Source: Owenia fusiformis (taxonomy: Eukaryota > Annelida > Polychaeta > Sabellida > Oweniidae). From it: DNA of 64,000 bases. The notes below the pieces were generated by a model, which was given only the letters and a program-made list of their open reading frames with translations, did not search any database and was not told the DNA's origin. Made by a program: the position numbers and the translations under genes. This document shows, piece after piece, positions 1-11,100 of this stretch (within the stretch, counting starts at the first letter, position 1; each line of letters starts with the position of its first letter). The stretch lies in assembly GCA_903813345.2 (NCBI GenBank), contig CAIIXF020000007.1, positions 15,480,714 through 15,544,713 on the forward strand, written 5' to 3'.

Positions 1-396
1 TTCTATTCCCAATGTAAAATAAAAATCAAATGATTCACCAAAGGAAAAGTCTGAGATAAAAGTTGGATATCAATGTTGAATTAAATTATCTGATCACAAA
101 GGTTTTCCCAATAAGAAAGATGGCAGAGAGCCATGTAGAAATAGGGATAGTTTTGGCATTTTCTGTTGTAAGATTTAGATCTCTTGTGTATAGATGTCTC
201 ATAAGTCATACTCTCCAAACCAATGCCTCGCCTTGGCTATTCCATTTATCTGTAAACAGCCTTATTTCTGAAATATCAATTTATTTAATTTATCAAATAA
301 CATTATGATACATACAAATATGATGTGCATTTTTCAGGAATTTTTTGAATGCTAATCATCTGAAAATTGTTTCACTTTTGTAACCATTTGTAGTAA
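1..396. other. intronic sequence, nothing recognised
   Basis: This AT-rich stretch precedes the first visible exon. The short open frame at 63-308 has no family resemblance and no splice-site support. It is presumably intron of the SESTD1-like gene, because the next exon opens in phase 0 with a good acceptor. Confidence 0.5.
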
Positions 397-890
397 CTTA
401 CCAGTAGTGTTGTCGCGATTTGCCATAATCGTACATCGATGCATCGGCAATTTTCAGTAGTAAACATCGATGCACATCGCGATGCACATCGCGATGTACA
501 TCGAGAAAAAGTTCGAGAAAAGTGCACTGAAATACCGAACGCTAATGCACTAAAATATCGAACAGAACAAATTAATAAGAGTACGCTGGTACATCCGGGA
601 ACATAGTAACGGTGAAATGAAAGTAAAGTAATTTTTTAGATTAATGGTTCATTTCGACTAGCTAATTCAGTTTTAAAGCGAAGGAATATCAGAAAACATT
701 TGAAAATGAAATAAGACATGAAAAAGGTAAGCAAGTTGCGTCAAAATAAGATAAGAAAGGGCGATTTTTAGCAAATTAAAATTTTTTAAAAACATCGATG
801 TTTTGTTTCAGACATTGTTGCATCGCCAGAACCAGCTTTGGCGATGTATATCGCGATGTATCGATTAATCGCGACAACACTACTTACCAG
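397..890. mobile_element. non-autonomous hAT-type MITE with 8-bp target duplication
   Basis: The element spans 405-882. It starts TAGTGTTGTCGCGATT and ends with the inverted complement (AATCGCGACAACACTA). Both sides carry the 8-bp direct repeat CTTACCAG (397-404 and 883-890). An 8-bp duplication and TAG.G.TG-type termini are the hAT signature. The subterminal parts are packed with ATCGATG/ATCGCGATG words in both orientations, so the ends can fold back. No transposase frame is present, so it would depend on an enzyme made elsewhere. It sits about 70 bp upstream of the 950-1072 exon. Confidence 0.85.
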
Positions 891-949
891 ATGTTGTCAT
901 TTTGTCATTGCATCTACCTTAAACTCACGTTTGTATCATTCACTTTCAG

Positions 950-1072
950 GCCATAGAGTGGATCCTTGAGCTCTGTGAGGTCATGATAAAATCACATACA
1001 GAGATGGGCAGAGACCCACAGGAATCTCAGACATTGCATAAAGAACACAAAAAGTTTGAGGCAACAGCAAAG
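950..1072 (+). CDS. SESTD1: SESTD1-like exon: helix A of a spectrin repeat
   Basis: The exon has 41 codons, phase 0 at both ends, with acceptor TTTCAG|GCC and donor AAG|GTTTGT. It starts AIEWILELCEVM and ends KKFEATAK. Its size (123 nt) and phase match the helix-A exon of the neighbouring CCDC141-like gene at 16428-16550. Confidence 0.88.
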
Positions 1073-4000
1073 GTTTGTTTTCTGTTCTTATCATATTGTT
1101 GCGATTTATATGTTATAAAATGTTTATTCACCATGCAGTAGTTATTATTTTTTAGGGATATTTTATTCTACTTTGGAGTGTTCTTTTTCAAGATGTTAAT
1201 AATGTGCATAATCACATGAAAGACAATATTTATGTGCACTTCGTATTTCAAAAACATCAATTTCTATACAATATTGTGATGTCATGTTTAAGTGATATCT
1301 TTAAAAAAACCATTACAAATTATGTAAATGTCAGATATATTTAAATAGTACAAGTAAATGTTATATTATAATACTTCAATGTTAAATTGGGAAAATACAG
1401 ATACATTAGGCGAGGTGATTGAAATGAATTGCCTTATTGTAATCCTAGGGTACCTATGAGTATGGCAAGCAGCTGCTTCAGGCTGCACTGGTGCTACGTA
1501 GATCGCTGAGGTATGATGTCGCACCCAATAATGAACGTGTTCATAGACTTAATGTTGCCTGGAAGAGATTCTCTATGGGAATCACAGAGAGATCAAATAG
1601 ATTGAGCGTGGCAGCTGCATTCCATAAAAATGCTGATACGGTAAGACATTCTATATTTTATTAATGGTACGTTCACACCAACGGCGCTTTGATGGCGCTT
1701 TAAAGCGGCTTGTAAAGCGGCACCAAAGCGTAACAAAGCTTAATTAAAGCGTCGGGGTCGTAATAGGTCGTAGAAAAGCTCGGGAGTAAAGCGGGATATT
1801 CGGCAAGAGCGCTAAAAAATTTAAACTGTTTAAGCGTTCGCACCAGCGGCGCTTTGATGGCGCTTTAAAGCGGATTGTAAAGCGGCACCAAAGCGTAACA
1901 AAGCTTGATTAAAGCGTCGGGATCGTAATAGGTCGTAGAAAAGTTCGGAGTAAAGCGGGATATTCGGCAAGAGCGCCAAAAAATGTTAAACTGTTTAAAA
2001 ATTTTAAGCGCTCTGTTACGAATTGATTGAAGCGCCGAGAGCGTATCAAAGCTTAACAAACCGTAACAAAGCTCAACAAAGCTTGACTCAAAGCGTAGGA
2101 AAGTTTAACACAGCTTGGTTCAAAGCGGGGACCCCAGTCTATTCACGGTCTGTTACCACTTGACACGCTTCGTTATGATGTCTCAAGATTTGCTACGATC
2201 TGGCATGAAGATCTGACACGAGGTCAGACGCTTTCATCAATATCTGACACTCTTTGTTACACTTTCCTGAGGGACTCTCAAGCTTTCCAACGAATTGAGA
2301 CGCTTTAATCAAGGATTGAAACGCTTTGCTAGGCTTTGTTACGCTTGATAGTTTTCACACGCTATATCACGCCGTGCGACAAACGTCATGTCTTCTTCAG
2401 ATAGGTCATGCTCTGGTCCATCTGGAATTTCTGGATCTCGTTGTTCTGCCATCGTGTTCTCGAGTCAAAGATGCTATGGTTTTATGGATCTACTGCATCT
2501 TTATATAGTCATTGGATCAAAAGCGGCATGGAATCGGCGATCTCGACATTTTCCAATGCGTGACAGAGCTTAACAGAGCGTAACAATGCACAACAGAGTT
2601 TTGCAATCGTATCAGAGCCTGATTTAAAGCGTCATAATCGCATCAAAGCGTAATAATGCTTATCAAAGCTTTTCAAAGCGTGATTTCAAGCGTAACAAAG
2701 CCTGATCGAAGCGGGATCAAAGCGTGAGGAACCTTTTAGAGCTATGTTAAGCTTTCCTACGCTTTGGATCAAGTTTTTCTGAGCTTTGTTACGGTTTGTT
2801 AAGCTTTGATACGCTCTCGGCGCTTAATCGATTCGTAACAGAGCGCCCAAAATTTTTTAAGAGTTTAAAATTTTTTGGCGCTCTTGCAGAATATCCCGTT
2901 TTACTCTGAGCTTTTCTACGACCTATTACGACCCCGACGCTTTAATCAAACTTTGTTACGCTTTGGTGCCGCTTTACAAGCCGCTTTAAAGCGCCATCAA
3001 AGCGCCGTTGGTATGAAGAAAAATGACAAAAATGACGGCGCTTTGCTCGCCGATTTAAAGCGTGGTATTCGCCGTTGGTGTGAACGTACCTTAAGTAAAC
3101 AATAAGTTCCTCTGATTCATAGTTCTTGTGTTTATATGTGGTAACTTCTTGGTCGTTAACTCATTTTCCCAATGCCCTTCCATTTTTTCATCAATGTTTT
3201 ACTTCTGAATATGTCTCCGTCAGTTCCATCGCTCATCATCACTCATGGGCCTTCTTCAATAGTGCATTTCCATTATTTACCTCATTGATAAACTTCTTTT
3301 GCGTTCTTTTCTAATTCTCATTTACATATCCCCCTCATTCATACATCTTCATATTCTTTGTCTCATTTGTGTACCTAATTTGCATATATTTATCTAATTC
3401 AAGTATCCTCTAATCCATGCACATTTTCATATGTGATTTATCTTTCTCATTCATGTCTCTCTGTCATGTTTTAGGTGATAGAGCTGATTGAAGAAATCAC
3501 CATAGCAATCAGTAAGGTTGTGACAAGAGAGATGACACTACAGACTTTCCTACAGCGCTACGGGAGACGCAAGGAACAGTTAAACCAGGAATATCATGAT
3601 GCTGTGAAACTTGGCAAAACTCTTATTGACAGAGTCTCACAACCAGTCTTAGCTGAAGATGGGTAGGTTTATAACATGATATACATATGTGAATATATTT
3701 GAAGATTTTGTGCTGAGTTGACTCAGTCTAACAATTCAGTTATTCAACAAAATGGATTCATAGTTGTTTAATTATGAACAGAAAATAAGCCATCTGGTTG
3801 GTTGAGTACCTGTTGCAAAAAAGACAATACGCTAATATAATGAAATAAAAAATAGTAAATAGATAGATAAAATTAATATAAATAATAGATATAATTACAT
3901 GTAGATATATAAATTAAATGATACAGAAATCAATCACTGCATGTACTGCCATATTGTTAATATATCTGCAGGAGTAAAAGAGAAGATCTGGATGATACTG

Positions 4001-6004
4001 GTGCTGAGATAAAGAGTAAGATGTCTGCGATGGATTACAAGATGCAAGAGTTGAACAAAAGATGGCAGCAACATGTCAACCCTCAAGGTGATGAACAGCT
4101 TAGGAAACTTCAACAACTTTTCGATGAGGTAAGATTCTTGCTGTATAATGTTCAATTTTAATACATAAGAGTTTGTAAAATTAGAAATCCATAATATATC
4201 ATCCTCTTACTATGATATCACAGTTACTATGATCACAACAATGGATATAGAAAATTTTGTTGCTCAGAATGTTCTGGTAATGTATTCATAAGTTAATGTA
4301 ATGTATTTTTGAGGTTCTATTTAAGTTCTTTGTCAAATGTAAAATTTTTGTGAAGGAACATGGTCAGGCTATGTGGGAATATTCCAAAGTAAAATCACAA
4401 TTGTAGTTTTTCTGCAAATATAGATGTCAGATCAATCATCCACTCCTACCATTTCTCACTATCTGGCTAATATGTATGTAATACCTGCTATATGACCCCA
4501 AATATATTACCCTAAAAAACCTTCTCATCTCACTGGCTTGGATAATATTTATGTAAGCATTGTGATGAAAATATTTCTTGTTACTAACATCTTATTTGTC
4601 AATTTATTAGCTAAACAATTTTTATTTATAGACATTCATAGGTTCACTCACTATTACTCATCTTGAGTTATAAAAGTACATTTTCGTAACACGAAAACTT
4701 GAGATGTTGAATCCATTAGTAGAACTTGTCTTCTATCAGTATCTTATGGTTATCTATACTCGTTATGTTATAGTATTTTGATACTTGATGTGATATGGTA
4801 TTTCAATGCATAGTAAGTTGTGGTATTTTAATACTGAAATATGGCATTTTAATAGTCAATGTTATTTTGTATGAATCACAGTATCTGCAACTATTTTTGA
4901 TTTTGGAGTATTGGTTTTCCTTTCTTTTTGAATAGTTCTTCAGTCTATTGCTATGACTTCAATATGAATGCAATGTCCCATGTTCTTGGCTTTGGATTGT
5001 GATAATGGATTGTCACCATCACAAGTATTGTTTTAGTCTCCCAACATTTTTGTGGCAGCGTTTAGTGGTTGGTGTTCGAGATTTCTTTCCTTATAGCATT
5101 TTGTACTCTTAAACGTTTCTTTTCTACATGTGTTTTAATACTTTTTGGTGGTTACTGTTTTGGCACTTATGCTTTCATTATTAGGTTTTCATACAATCTT
5201 CATTTACCGGCACTAAACTTTTGAATTCATCTTCAATTTTCTTAGCTAGTACGATCGAACATACTTCTAAAAAGAAGATATTTTTAGACATTCTTGGAAA
5301 ACCACCAACATCCTACCATTTGGTGTGATAACTTTCATGATATTTTAACAGTAATTTATACTTCTGTTTTTCTCTAAAATACATTAATTAGCACACTTTA
5401 ATTGGGATATAAAAGAAATTGATTAATCTTTATGATGTCACTTCAACTCGGTGGGTTGAAAAGAAACACAATTTGTATCTTTATGATGTCACTTCAACTC
5501 TGTGGGTTGAACAGAAACACAATTTGTTAATTTTAAAATAAAGTTCTTCATATTCGCTCATCATGAGCTTCAGGTTGTGTAATAATGATTTTTTAGACCT
5601 ACTGGTCTTTGAATCTTGAACCAGTTGCCTTCTTATTTCTCTAAATATATTGGAAAATGAGCTTCTCACATCAAACCTAACTGGCTATAGCCTCTTGGCT
5701 GGCTCTCCTATGGCAACCTTGTGAACTTTTGCTGAAACTACTGGTCTTACTTTGCCTTTGGTATTTTTACCTGTTACGTTCACTCTCCCTGACTTATCGT
5801 CATAATCACTGTCGGAACTATATGTAAGCTTATTATTAGCTCACATTACACATATATATATCAATGACGCAATTTAATCAAGACTCGGTTAACATATGGA
5901 AAAAACTAGAGGCTTTAATAACTCCCTCTTCAAAGAAGCCAGATCAGACATCAAGGTCATATAAAGGATATGGAGAGTATCCTAAAGGAAAATATCATAC
6001 ATAA
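950..6004 (+). CDS. SESTD1: SESTD1-like gene, 3' part (spectrin-repeat region)
   Basis: Confident exons are 950-1072, 1449-1640, 3475-3662 and 3972-4128; 5840-6004 is a candidate terminal exon. Together the four exons give about 220 residues of helical, spectrin-repeat sequence, including a TYEYGKQLLQA motif, a RSLRYD...NERVHRLN stretch and GKTLIDRVSQPVLAEDG. These line up, from my memory of the family, with the last repeats of vertebrate SESTD1 (TYDYGRQLLQA; GKSLLDRL...). Vertebrate SESTD1 has an N-terminal SEC14-like lipid-binding domain followed by spectrin repeats, and is reported to bind phospholipids, TRPC channels and the Dact/Vangl2 planar-polarity machinery. The SEC14 part must lie left of the window. 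It is the upstream neighbour of a CCDC141-like gene on the same strand, as in vertebrates. The assignment is strong; the 3' end is uncertain. Confidence 0.8.
1449..1640 (+). CDS. SESTD1: SESTD1-like exon: helices B and C of a spectrin repeat
   Basis: The exon has 64 codons, phase 0 at both ends, with acceptor CCTAG|GGT and donor ACG|GTAAGA. It begins GTYEYGKQLLQAALVLRRSL and ends AAAFHKNADT. Exons of the same 192-nt length recur three times in the CCDC141-like gene. The donor lies only about 25 bp before the foldback element. Confidence 0.9.
1665..3090. mobile_element. foldback transposon of AAAGCG-type units, TTAA-flanked
   Basis: The outer ends are (T)GGTACGTTCACACC at 1665 and GGTGTGAACGTACC ending at 3090. 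They are flanked by TTAA at 1661-1664 and 3091-3094, which suggests TTAA-targeting transposons (piggyBac or Kolobok type). The left arm contains a direct duplication of about 165 bp (about 1675-1830 and 1841-1997). The right arm, about 2862-3005, is a nearly exact inverted copy of the same block. The middle is a mosaic of AAAGCG/CGCTTT and CAAAGCGTAACAAAGC words in both orientations. The frame at 2875-3105 is low-complexity repeat, not a gene. No transposase is present. Confidence 0.8.
3475..3662 (+). CDS. SESTD1: SESTD1-like exon: following helical segment
   Basis: The acceptor is GTTTTAG|GTG behind a very long pyrimidine tract (about 3100-3470), and the donor is GATGG|GTAGGT. The exon enters in phase 0 and leaves in phase 2. 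It starts VIELIEEITIAISKVV and ends near QPVLAEDG. It joins without a stop to the exon at 3972. Confidence 0.87.
3972..4128 (+). CDS. SESTD1: SESTD1-like exon: C-terminal helix
   Basis: The exon enters by completing a Gly codon and leaves in phase 0 at FDE|GTAAGA. It reads SKREDLDDTGAEIKSKMS..., ending LRKLQQLFDE. Vertebrate SESTD1 ends shortly after the equivalent point. If the donor is not used, the frame reads on for only about ten codons before a stop, so the protein ends soon either way. Confidence 0.85.
5424..5819 (-). pseudogene. possible decayed antisense coding fragment
   Basis: On the - strand one frame runs from about 5819 to 5424 with a single stop, near 5682. The upstream piece is acidic then basic (begins SSDSDYDDKSGRVNV), and the downstream piece reads as a basic amphipathic helix (SNIFREIRRQLVQDSKTSR). 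I recognise no family. It could be a degraded retrocopy, a transposon fragment or chance. Confidence 0.2.
5428..5528. repeat. two-copy 51-bp tandem repeat
   Basis: Two adjacent copies start at 5428 and 5479 (CTTTATGATGTCACTTCAAC). They differ at only a few bases, including CTCGG versus CTCTG and GAAAAG versus GAACAG. Confidence 0.8.
5840..6004 (+). CDS. SESTD1: candidate terminal exon of the SESTD1-like gene
   Basis: A TTATTAG acceptor at 5838-5839 opens a phase-0 frame of 54 codons that would follow FDE at 4128. It ends at TAA 6002-6004. The hydrophilic, Lys/Tyr/Ser-rich end (WKKLEALITPSSKKPDQTSR, then a stretch to GKYHT) looks coding rather than random. A polyadenylation motif AATAAA lies at 6313-6318. 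No similarity to the vertebrate SESTD1 tail is recognisable, so this rests on phase, acceptor and composition only. Confidence 0.3.
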   Translation, partial: LTLHIYISMTQFNQDSVNIWKKLEALITPSSKKPDQTSRSYKGYGEYPKGKYHT

Positions 6005-7985
6005 CAATGCACTCATCTTTTGTAGCTGCCTAACTCTCCTACTTTTGACCCATTCTCCAACCCCTCCTCAATTCCCTGAGTGCTAAATCATGTATAAACA
6101 TTTCACATACATAATGCATACATTATATTACACTGAAATTATACTACACAGATATAAGAGTGAAAACTCAGATAATTCAGAAATGAGGAAGAATGTTCCT
6201 ATCTGTTAAAAAGAGCTTTTAGGGATGTATATCTCCAAAAGGATGTTTCAGACATTTTATTTTGGTATTGGAGCATTGAAGTTAGTGATATGGCGATCAT
6301 CAAAGGGTGAAAAATAAACACCGCATAGGTTACAAGCAAGTCATAAGGCTGGTCATAAGGATTCATTCTTCTCTAGTTTAGTATGACTGTTGTTATATAC
6401 AGTGGCATGAGTAAGAGTCAAATCCATATGATACATTTCATTCTCAAGTCTATAAAATATTCCAAATCTTAAAAAATTATATCTCGTAAAAATGAAGTTG
6501 TCATCAATATACGGGCTTAACACCCTCTTTGAGACGTACCATTTAGCTTTGTACCAATTTAAAGAATTTTATGATCCAATATCTGAGTTATGTATGACTA
6601 TATCAATGATGCAATGTGCTCATCTTCTACATATGCATTCAGTTATCAGTGTTTATCTAGTCTTAGATTATCCCTTGTTTATGCAGATGCAATGTATAGG
6701 AACTCAGGAACAGTTGCTTATACTTATACATGTTACCAACTCACTTGATTTCTAACTGGCCCCAAACGAGGATACCTTCCTGAGGTGTGAAATAGAAATT
6801 CTTACCTTCCGGGATGATACACATTCAGGGCCAGTTAGGATTGTATTAAACCAGAGCAGTGTATATTCAGGCTAAGATTAGGGATATGTTTACATTCTGC
6901 TGGTGCACATGGCAAGCGCTTGCCTTATTTGGGAGTCTGAATATAGAAACAGTGAGGGATCATCTCATAAGTTAACACATAAGTTAAGAATACATGTATG
7001 GTTTGCAGTATAACTCTTGCTTCATTTTGGATCTGGGGTGAATGATCGAACGCTAAATCACTATGTCACCTCTCCATTATGTGGAAATGTTTGAGATTAA
7101 AATATTGCTTTATATTTGTACCTCTTGTTTAATGTTTGTTCTTACAACTAAAAATCTGATCTCCATTTCTCACTCATATTTGAATATTTATAAATAATGA
7201 TATGGTATTTAGAAATCACAAAAATATATTAATTTGATATTTCATGATATATTTTTTTTTTATTCATACCATTGGCTTTCAACTTTCTAATTGAAAGCCC
7301 ATGTTCATACTAATTGATTTAAAAGCCCCCCATCAGGATTTTCCTGGTCTCTCACTATATACATTTTTTTATTTCCACATTATTTCAGGGTTATTCTCAT
7401 ATATTTCAAGGGGGAAGTCCAACCTTAATACAAAAATTATTTTCCCTGTGCAAATTGCATTGTGTGAATGATGTTAGTGCTGGGGTAAGGCAACTTTAAT
7501 ATGGCCATCTTACTGCTAGGGGACTTAAAGACTTACTTAATTATGCTACCAAAAAGCCATTGTTTTCCTGCGTTGACATTTATTATGAGAAAACATGTTT
7601 AAAAATCCCTCCAAGCAAATCCAACAATTGGATTAACATACAGTATAGAGCGAACTTCAAGATGGTTATATCTCTCCCTTGTATATAAGGTAAGCTGTCT
7701 AGTCTACTTTACATGCCCTTGTTGAGTTTTAGCACAGACTTTGCTCTATGGTCCAAAACAGTGAAGTAGACTTGGTTTATGCTGTATTTATATTGTGATA
7801 AGTAAGTAGAAGGTTTTGAGTAAGATAGGAAAGACATAGCTGCTTGCATGTACAGTACAGTGCCATCAAAACTGCCCAGTAAATAGAAAACAATGTCATC
7901 AGATATAATTAACAATCAGCTGAGGACATTAAATACTTAACGCAACAAGAATATACAAGTGGAAAACGACATAAAAGACGCAACA
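6005..7985. other. intergenic region between the SESTD1-like and CCDC141-like genes
   Basis: There are no supported exons. It contains a short inverted repeat at 6752-6838 and AT-rich sequence. The promoter and 5' UTR of the CCDC141-like gene should lie toward the right end, but no core element is convincing by eye. Confidence 0.4.
6752..6838. repeat. short inverted repeat (MITE-like)
   Basis: CTAACTGGCCC at 6752-6762 is exactly inverted as GGGCCAGTTAG at 6828-6838, giving an 87-bp unit. No clear target duplication is seen. Confidence 0.4.
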
Positions 7986-8111
7986 ATGTCGGATACACAT
8001 AGTATATCGGATAGTTGGTCCGAATTTTCGGAATCACAACCAAGCACAACAACAATCTCAACTGTGGCAGTCCAGGCTGGTAAAGCCAAAATTGTTCTAG
8101 CCATTCTCAGG
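7986..8111 (+). CDS. CCDC141: CCDC141-like first coding exon
   Basis: The exon has 42 codons from ATG 7986 (A at -3) to AGG|GTAGGT, phase 0. The protein starts MSDTHSISDSWSEFSESQPS and continues TTTISTVAVQAGKAKIVLAI. From memory, vertebrate CCDC141 also has TTTISTVAVQAG near its N-terminus, followed by a similar hydrophobic strand. This makes it the best single marker of gene identity in the window, and it sets the 5' limit separating this gene from the SESTD1-like one. The in-frame codons upstream contain no other ATG in this exon. Confidence 0.87.
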
Positions 8112-11100
8112 GTAGGTCTTCCCTTACATATGTTAGCATCTGGGGGTGGGGTATGGGGGTTTGGAGGGGTGGTTTGGGTTAGGAAAAGGTTAGGGGGTAA
8201 AAAATCAGTCAAATCATCTGGTGAAGAGAAAATTTTGGCTCAATATACAAATTTGTTAGCTTATTTCTTGTTGTTGATAAAATTTGTTTTGGTTTGGATT
8301 TGAGAAGTTTAAAGAAAAAATAGCTTCAGACCCCCCTCCCTCCACTCACTTGACTTTAAAGAGACACCTGACCTTTGGGTTCACTTGAGGTCAAGAATGT
8401 ATATATACAGCTAAGTTCCAGCACTGTCAGACCATGCAAACTTTATAATCAACTGAGTGTCTTTACATATATTTGGATTGAGGAAATAGAAATATTAGTA
8501 AAAATAGAGATAATAAATCAATGTCATCTTGACCTCATAAAAAATGAACTTGGTTATTGAACTTTTATTTTGTGATAAACTTTTTACAAAATATGTTAAC
8601 ATCGACCCACTTCTAAATCTTTGGTCATTTTATGTATTATATAGCTTTGGCATTAAAAGGAATTATTTATATAAAAAATTAGATAGCTGTTACTTGATTT
8701 CAAATCTGACACTACGATTGTTACGATTTGATGACAACACAATCCCAAATGTGTGGGTTATGCCAACTCACATTCAGTAAAAATAATCCTAGTTGAACTC
8801 ATTTTGAACTTTTCACAAGACGAAGTATAAAAATACATGTGGCAACATTAGAAAAATCCAAAACAATGAAGAAAAATCCATTTTTTAAATATACATTGTA
8901 TAAGTAATACATTATCAAGATATAAATAAATATAGTCTCAAATGAATACTGGTATGGTATGGTCACACCAGATATATATCAGTTGATCATCCAAAAATAT
9001 CAGCTCATTATGTAACCATTGTGCCTGAATTGGCCTGCAAAGATTTCTACTAGTAAAGTCCTTAGCTACATTGAGGCAACCAACACATCTTTTTGCCCCA
9101 AAATATTTTTTCAGAATTATGTCTATGTCATAAAACCAAAAACACACATGTTTAACAGTTGCCAAAATCTTACAAATTAAAAGTTTTTACCAAAGTCATA
9201 AAATTTACTTTTGATTTGTCAGATAATGTTTATTTTGATGATCTTGAAATAAATATTAATTTGTTAATCAATTGTCAGAACTGAAAACAGATGTTTCATT
9301 AACACTAGTATAGACTTCTTTGAGTGTGGCAAATGAGAAAAAACTGTCCATGTACGATTAATTATCAAATCAAGGCTAAATTTTTCATTTCATTCATAGT
9401 AACTGGACTAAAGTAAATAAATGGTAACTTGAATCATTCATGAAGTTTAGAAGTATTTTAGATTGTAAATTATTTTATTACCTTAACTGCAGTTATTCTA
9501 ATCTACAATTGTAGGATACAAAGTATATCTGTTTGATATCTTTGAATAACATCATCAATTTTTGAGTCAAACACGTATACAATTTCATCTCTTAGACTAT
9601 CTCTTGTAAAATGCAAAATCAAACTTTACTCTAAATGTATTTGAAAGGCTACCAAATAAGATATCACCAAAATAAATTGTGGAGCAAAAGGAAGGGTTGA
9701 AATTGAATATGGCCGTAAATTAAACTGTAAATGCATATCTTTAGATATATTGAAGGGAGGGGGTGTGAATTGTCCAAAAGATTGATTAAGTATATCATAT
9801 CTATTTAGGAGATGAATATAAGGGTATATCTGTCATTAATATTCTGGGATACAATAAGGTTACCTTGGGAAATGCGGGGGATGGAGGTAGAGAGTTAGTG
9901 TTCAAGATCACCTGAATTTGTGTAGAAATTTCCTACCTGTACATATGTTCCACTTGAGATAAGTGTGATTACCTCAATGGCTTAGATTACAATGCTCTAT
10001 ATACATACCTATACTGATCATTAGATAGGGCAACCAATAGATCTGGCCAACAGTCTCAATCCCATTCTATGTACCAGTATGATATAAAGTGGCACCTCCT
10101 TCCTTCTTAAGTCAGGGGATCCTTCTCTTAAGGCAGAAAGATGTGATGAATATCAGGATGATAATGAACTCCTCATGGGAGTTGAAACCACCATCTTGAC
10201 TTGTCTATTAGGTATTTCATTTACCAAAGAAAAGCAGATGTAGGCTCAGAATGTGAAGCCACAGAAAATTACACTACTCTTAAACATATGGAGTAGCAAA
10301 AATAAAAATGCAGTACATTTGTACTTGCATATGTGTATGATTTTAACAATGTTAAATTGCAATTACTAATAGGCTTTAATTTGTTTATATTTAACTGTAA
10401 AACATATCATAGTTACTATGCAAGGTTTGTAGTTGTTGGCAATTGTAATGAATTGATGTATGGTGATGAGACTACTCTCCTCTCTCCTCTGGTCCTCAGC
10501 TGGCTGTAACATATGGTCATTTCTGTCATAAGGGGGTACCAATTGTAGAAATCAGCATGCCAACAAGAGTGCTTTTTATTGTGAATTTAATATTCCAAAA
10601 GTACGGTATTTCTCAAAATGGTGTACAATCATACTCAAGTAGCTGATAAGGCTATAGCAAAGCCGCTTCAAGTGTTTATGTTTTATTATGTAATGTGAAA
10701 TAAATTCTATGAATAAAAAAATCATACTCATGCAATCTACAGAGTTGAATCTAGATATTTCAAATACAATCCCTTGATTTGCCCCACAGAGACACCTGGT
10801 TACCCTGTCAGAAAGCATGTCTAGCAAAACCAGTTCCCTGAGAAAACATTCAGAAATGTGAAAATGAAAATTGATGGACATCAAGTTTGGTTGAAAGAAG
10901 AAAAGATCTATTGAAAGAAAATGTTTTTGTGTTGCGATTAGATTATCCTGTTAGTGATATGGCTCTGGGTCTCTACTGGGAATTGGGAAGTATTTATTGT
11001 GGTGATAAATCTCATGTTTTGTGTTAAAGCTCTTAGACATTTAAACTTTTGAGTGCTGTTGATAACCTTTACATGTATATCGTACCTTCTGTATTTTTTC

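Larger units (their letters stand above)
4129..5839. other. intron or 3' region of the SESTD1-like gene
   Basis: This is AT-rich with no confident exon. A frame after TTATTAG at 5185 is open for about 50 codons but has no family resemblance. A 51-bp tandem repeat is at 5428-5528, and an antisense coding-like fragment at about 5424-5819 is listed separately. Confidence 0.4.

Noticed and set aside
2875-3105. 76-codon frame inside the foldback element
   Set aside because: It consists of the repeat words of the inverted arm; the apparent protein is repeat sequence.
5185-5330. Alternative last exon of SESTD1 after TTATTAG
   Set aside because: It is open for about 50 codons, but low-complexity Ser/Ile/Lys content and no family match; the 5840 candidate is somewhat better.
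7937-8212. Antisense 91-codon frame over the first CCDC141 exon
   Set aside because: It is the complement of a well-supported coding exon and a G-rich tract; its Pro-rich start comes from the G runs.
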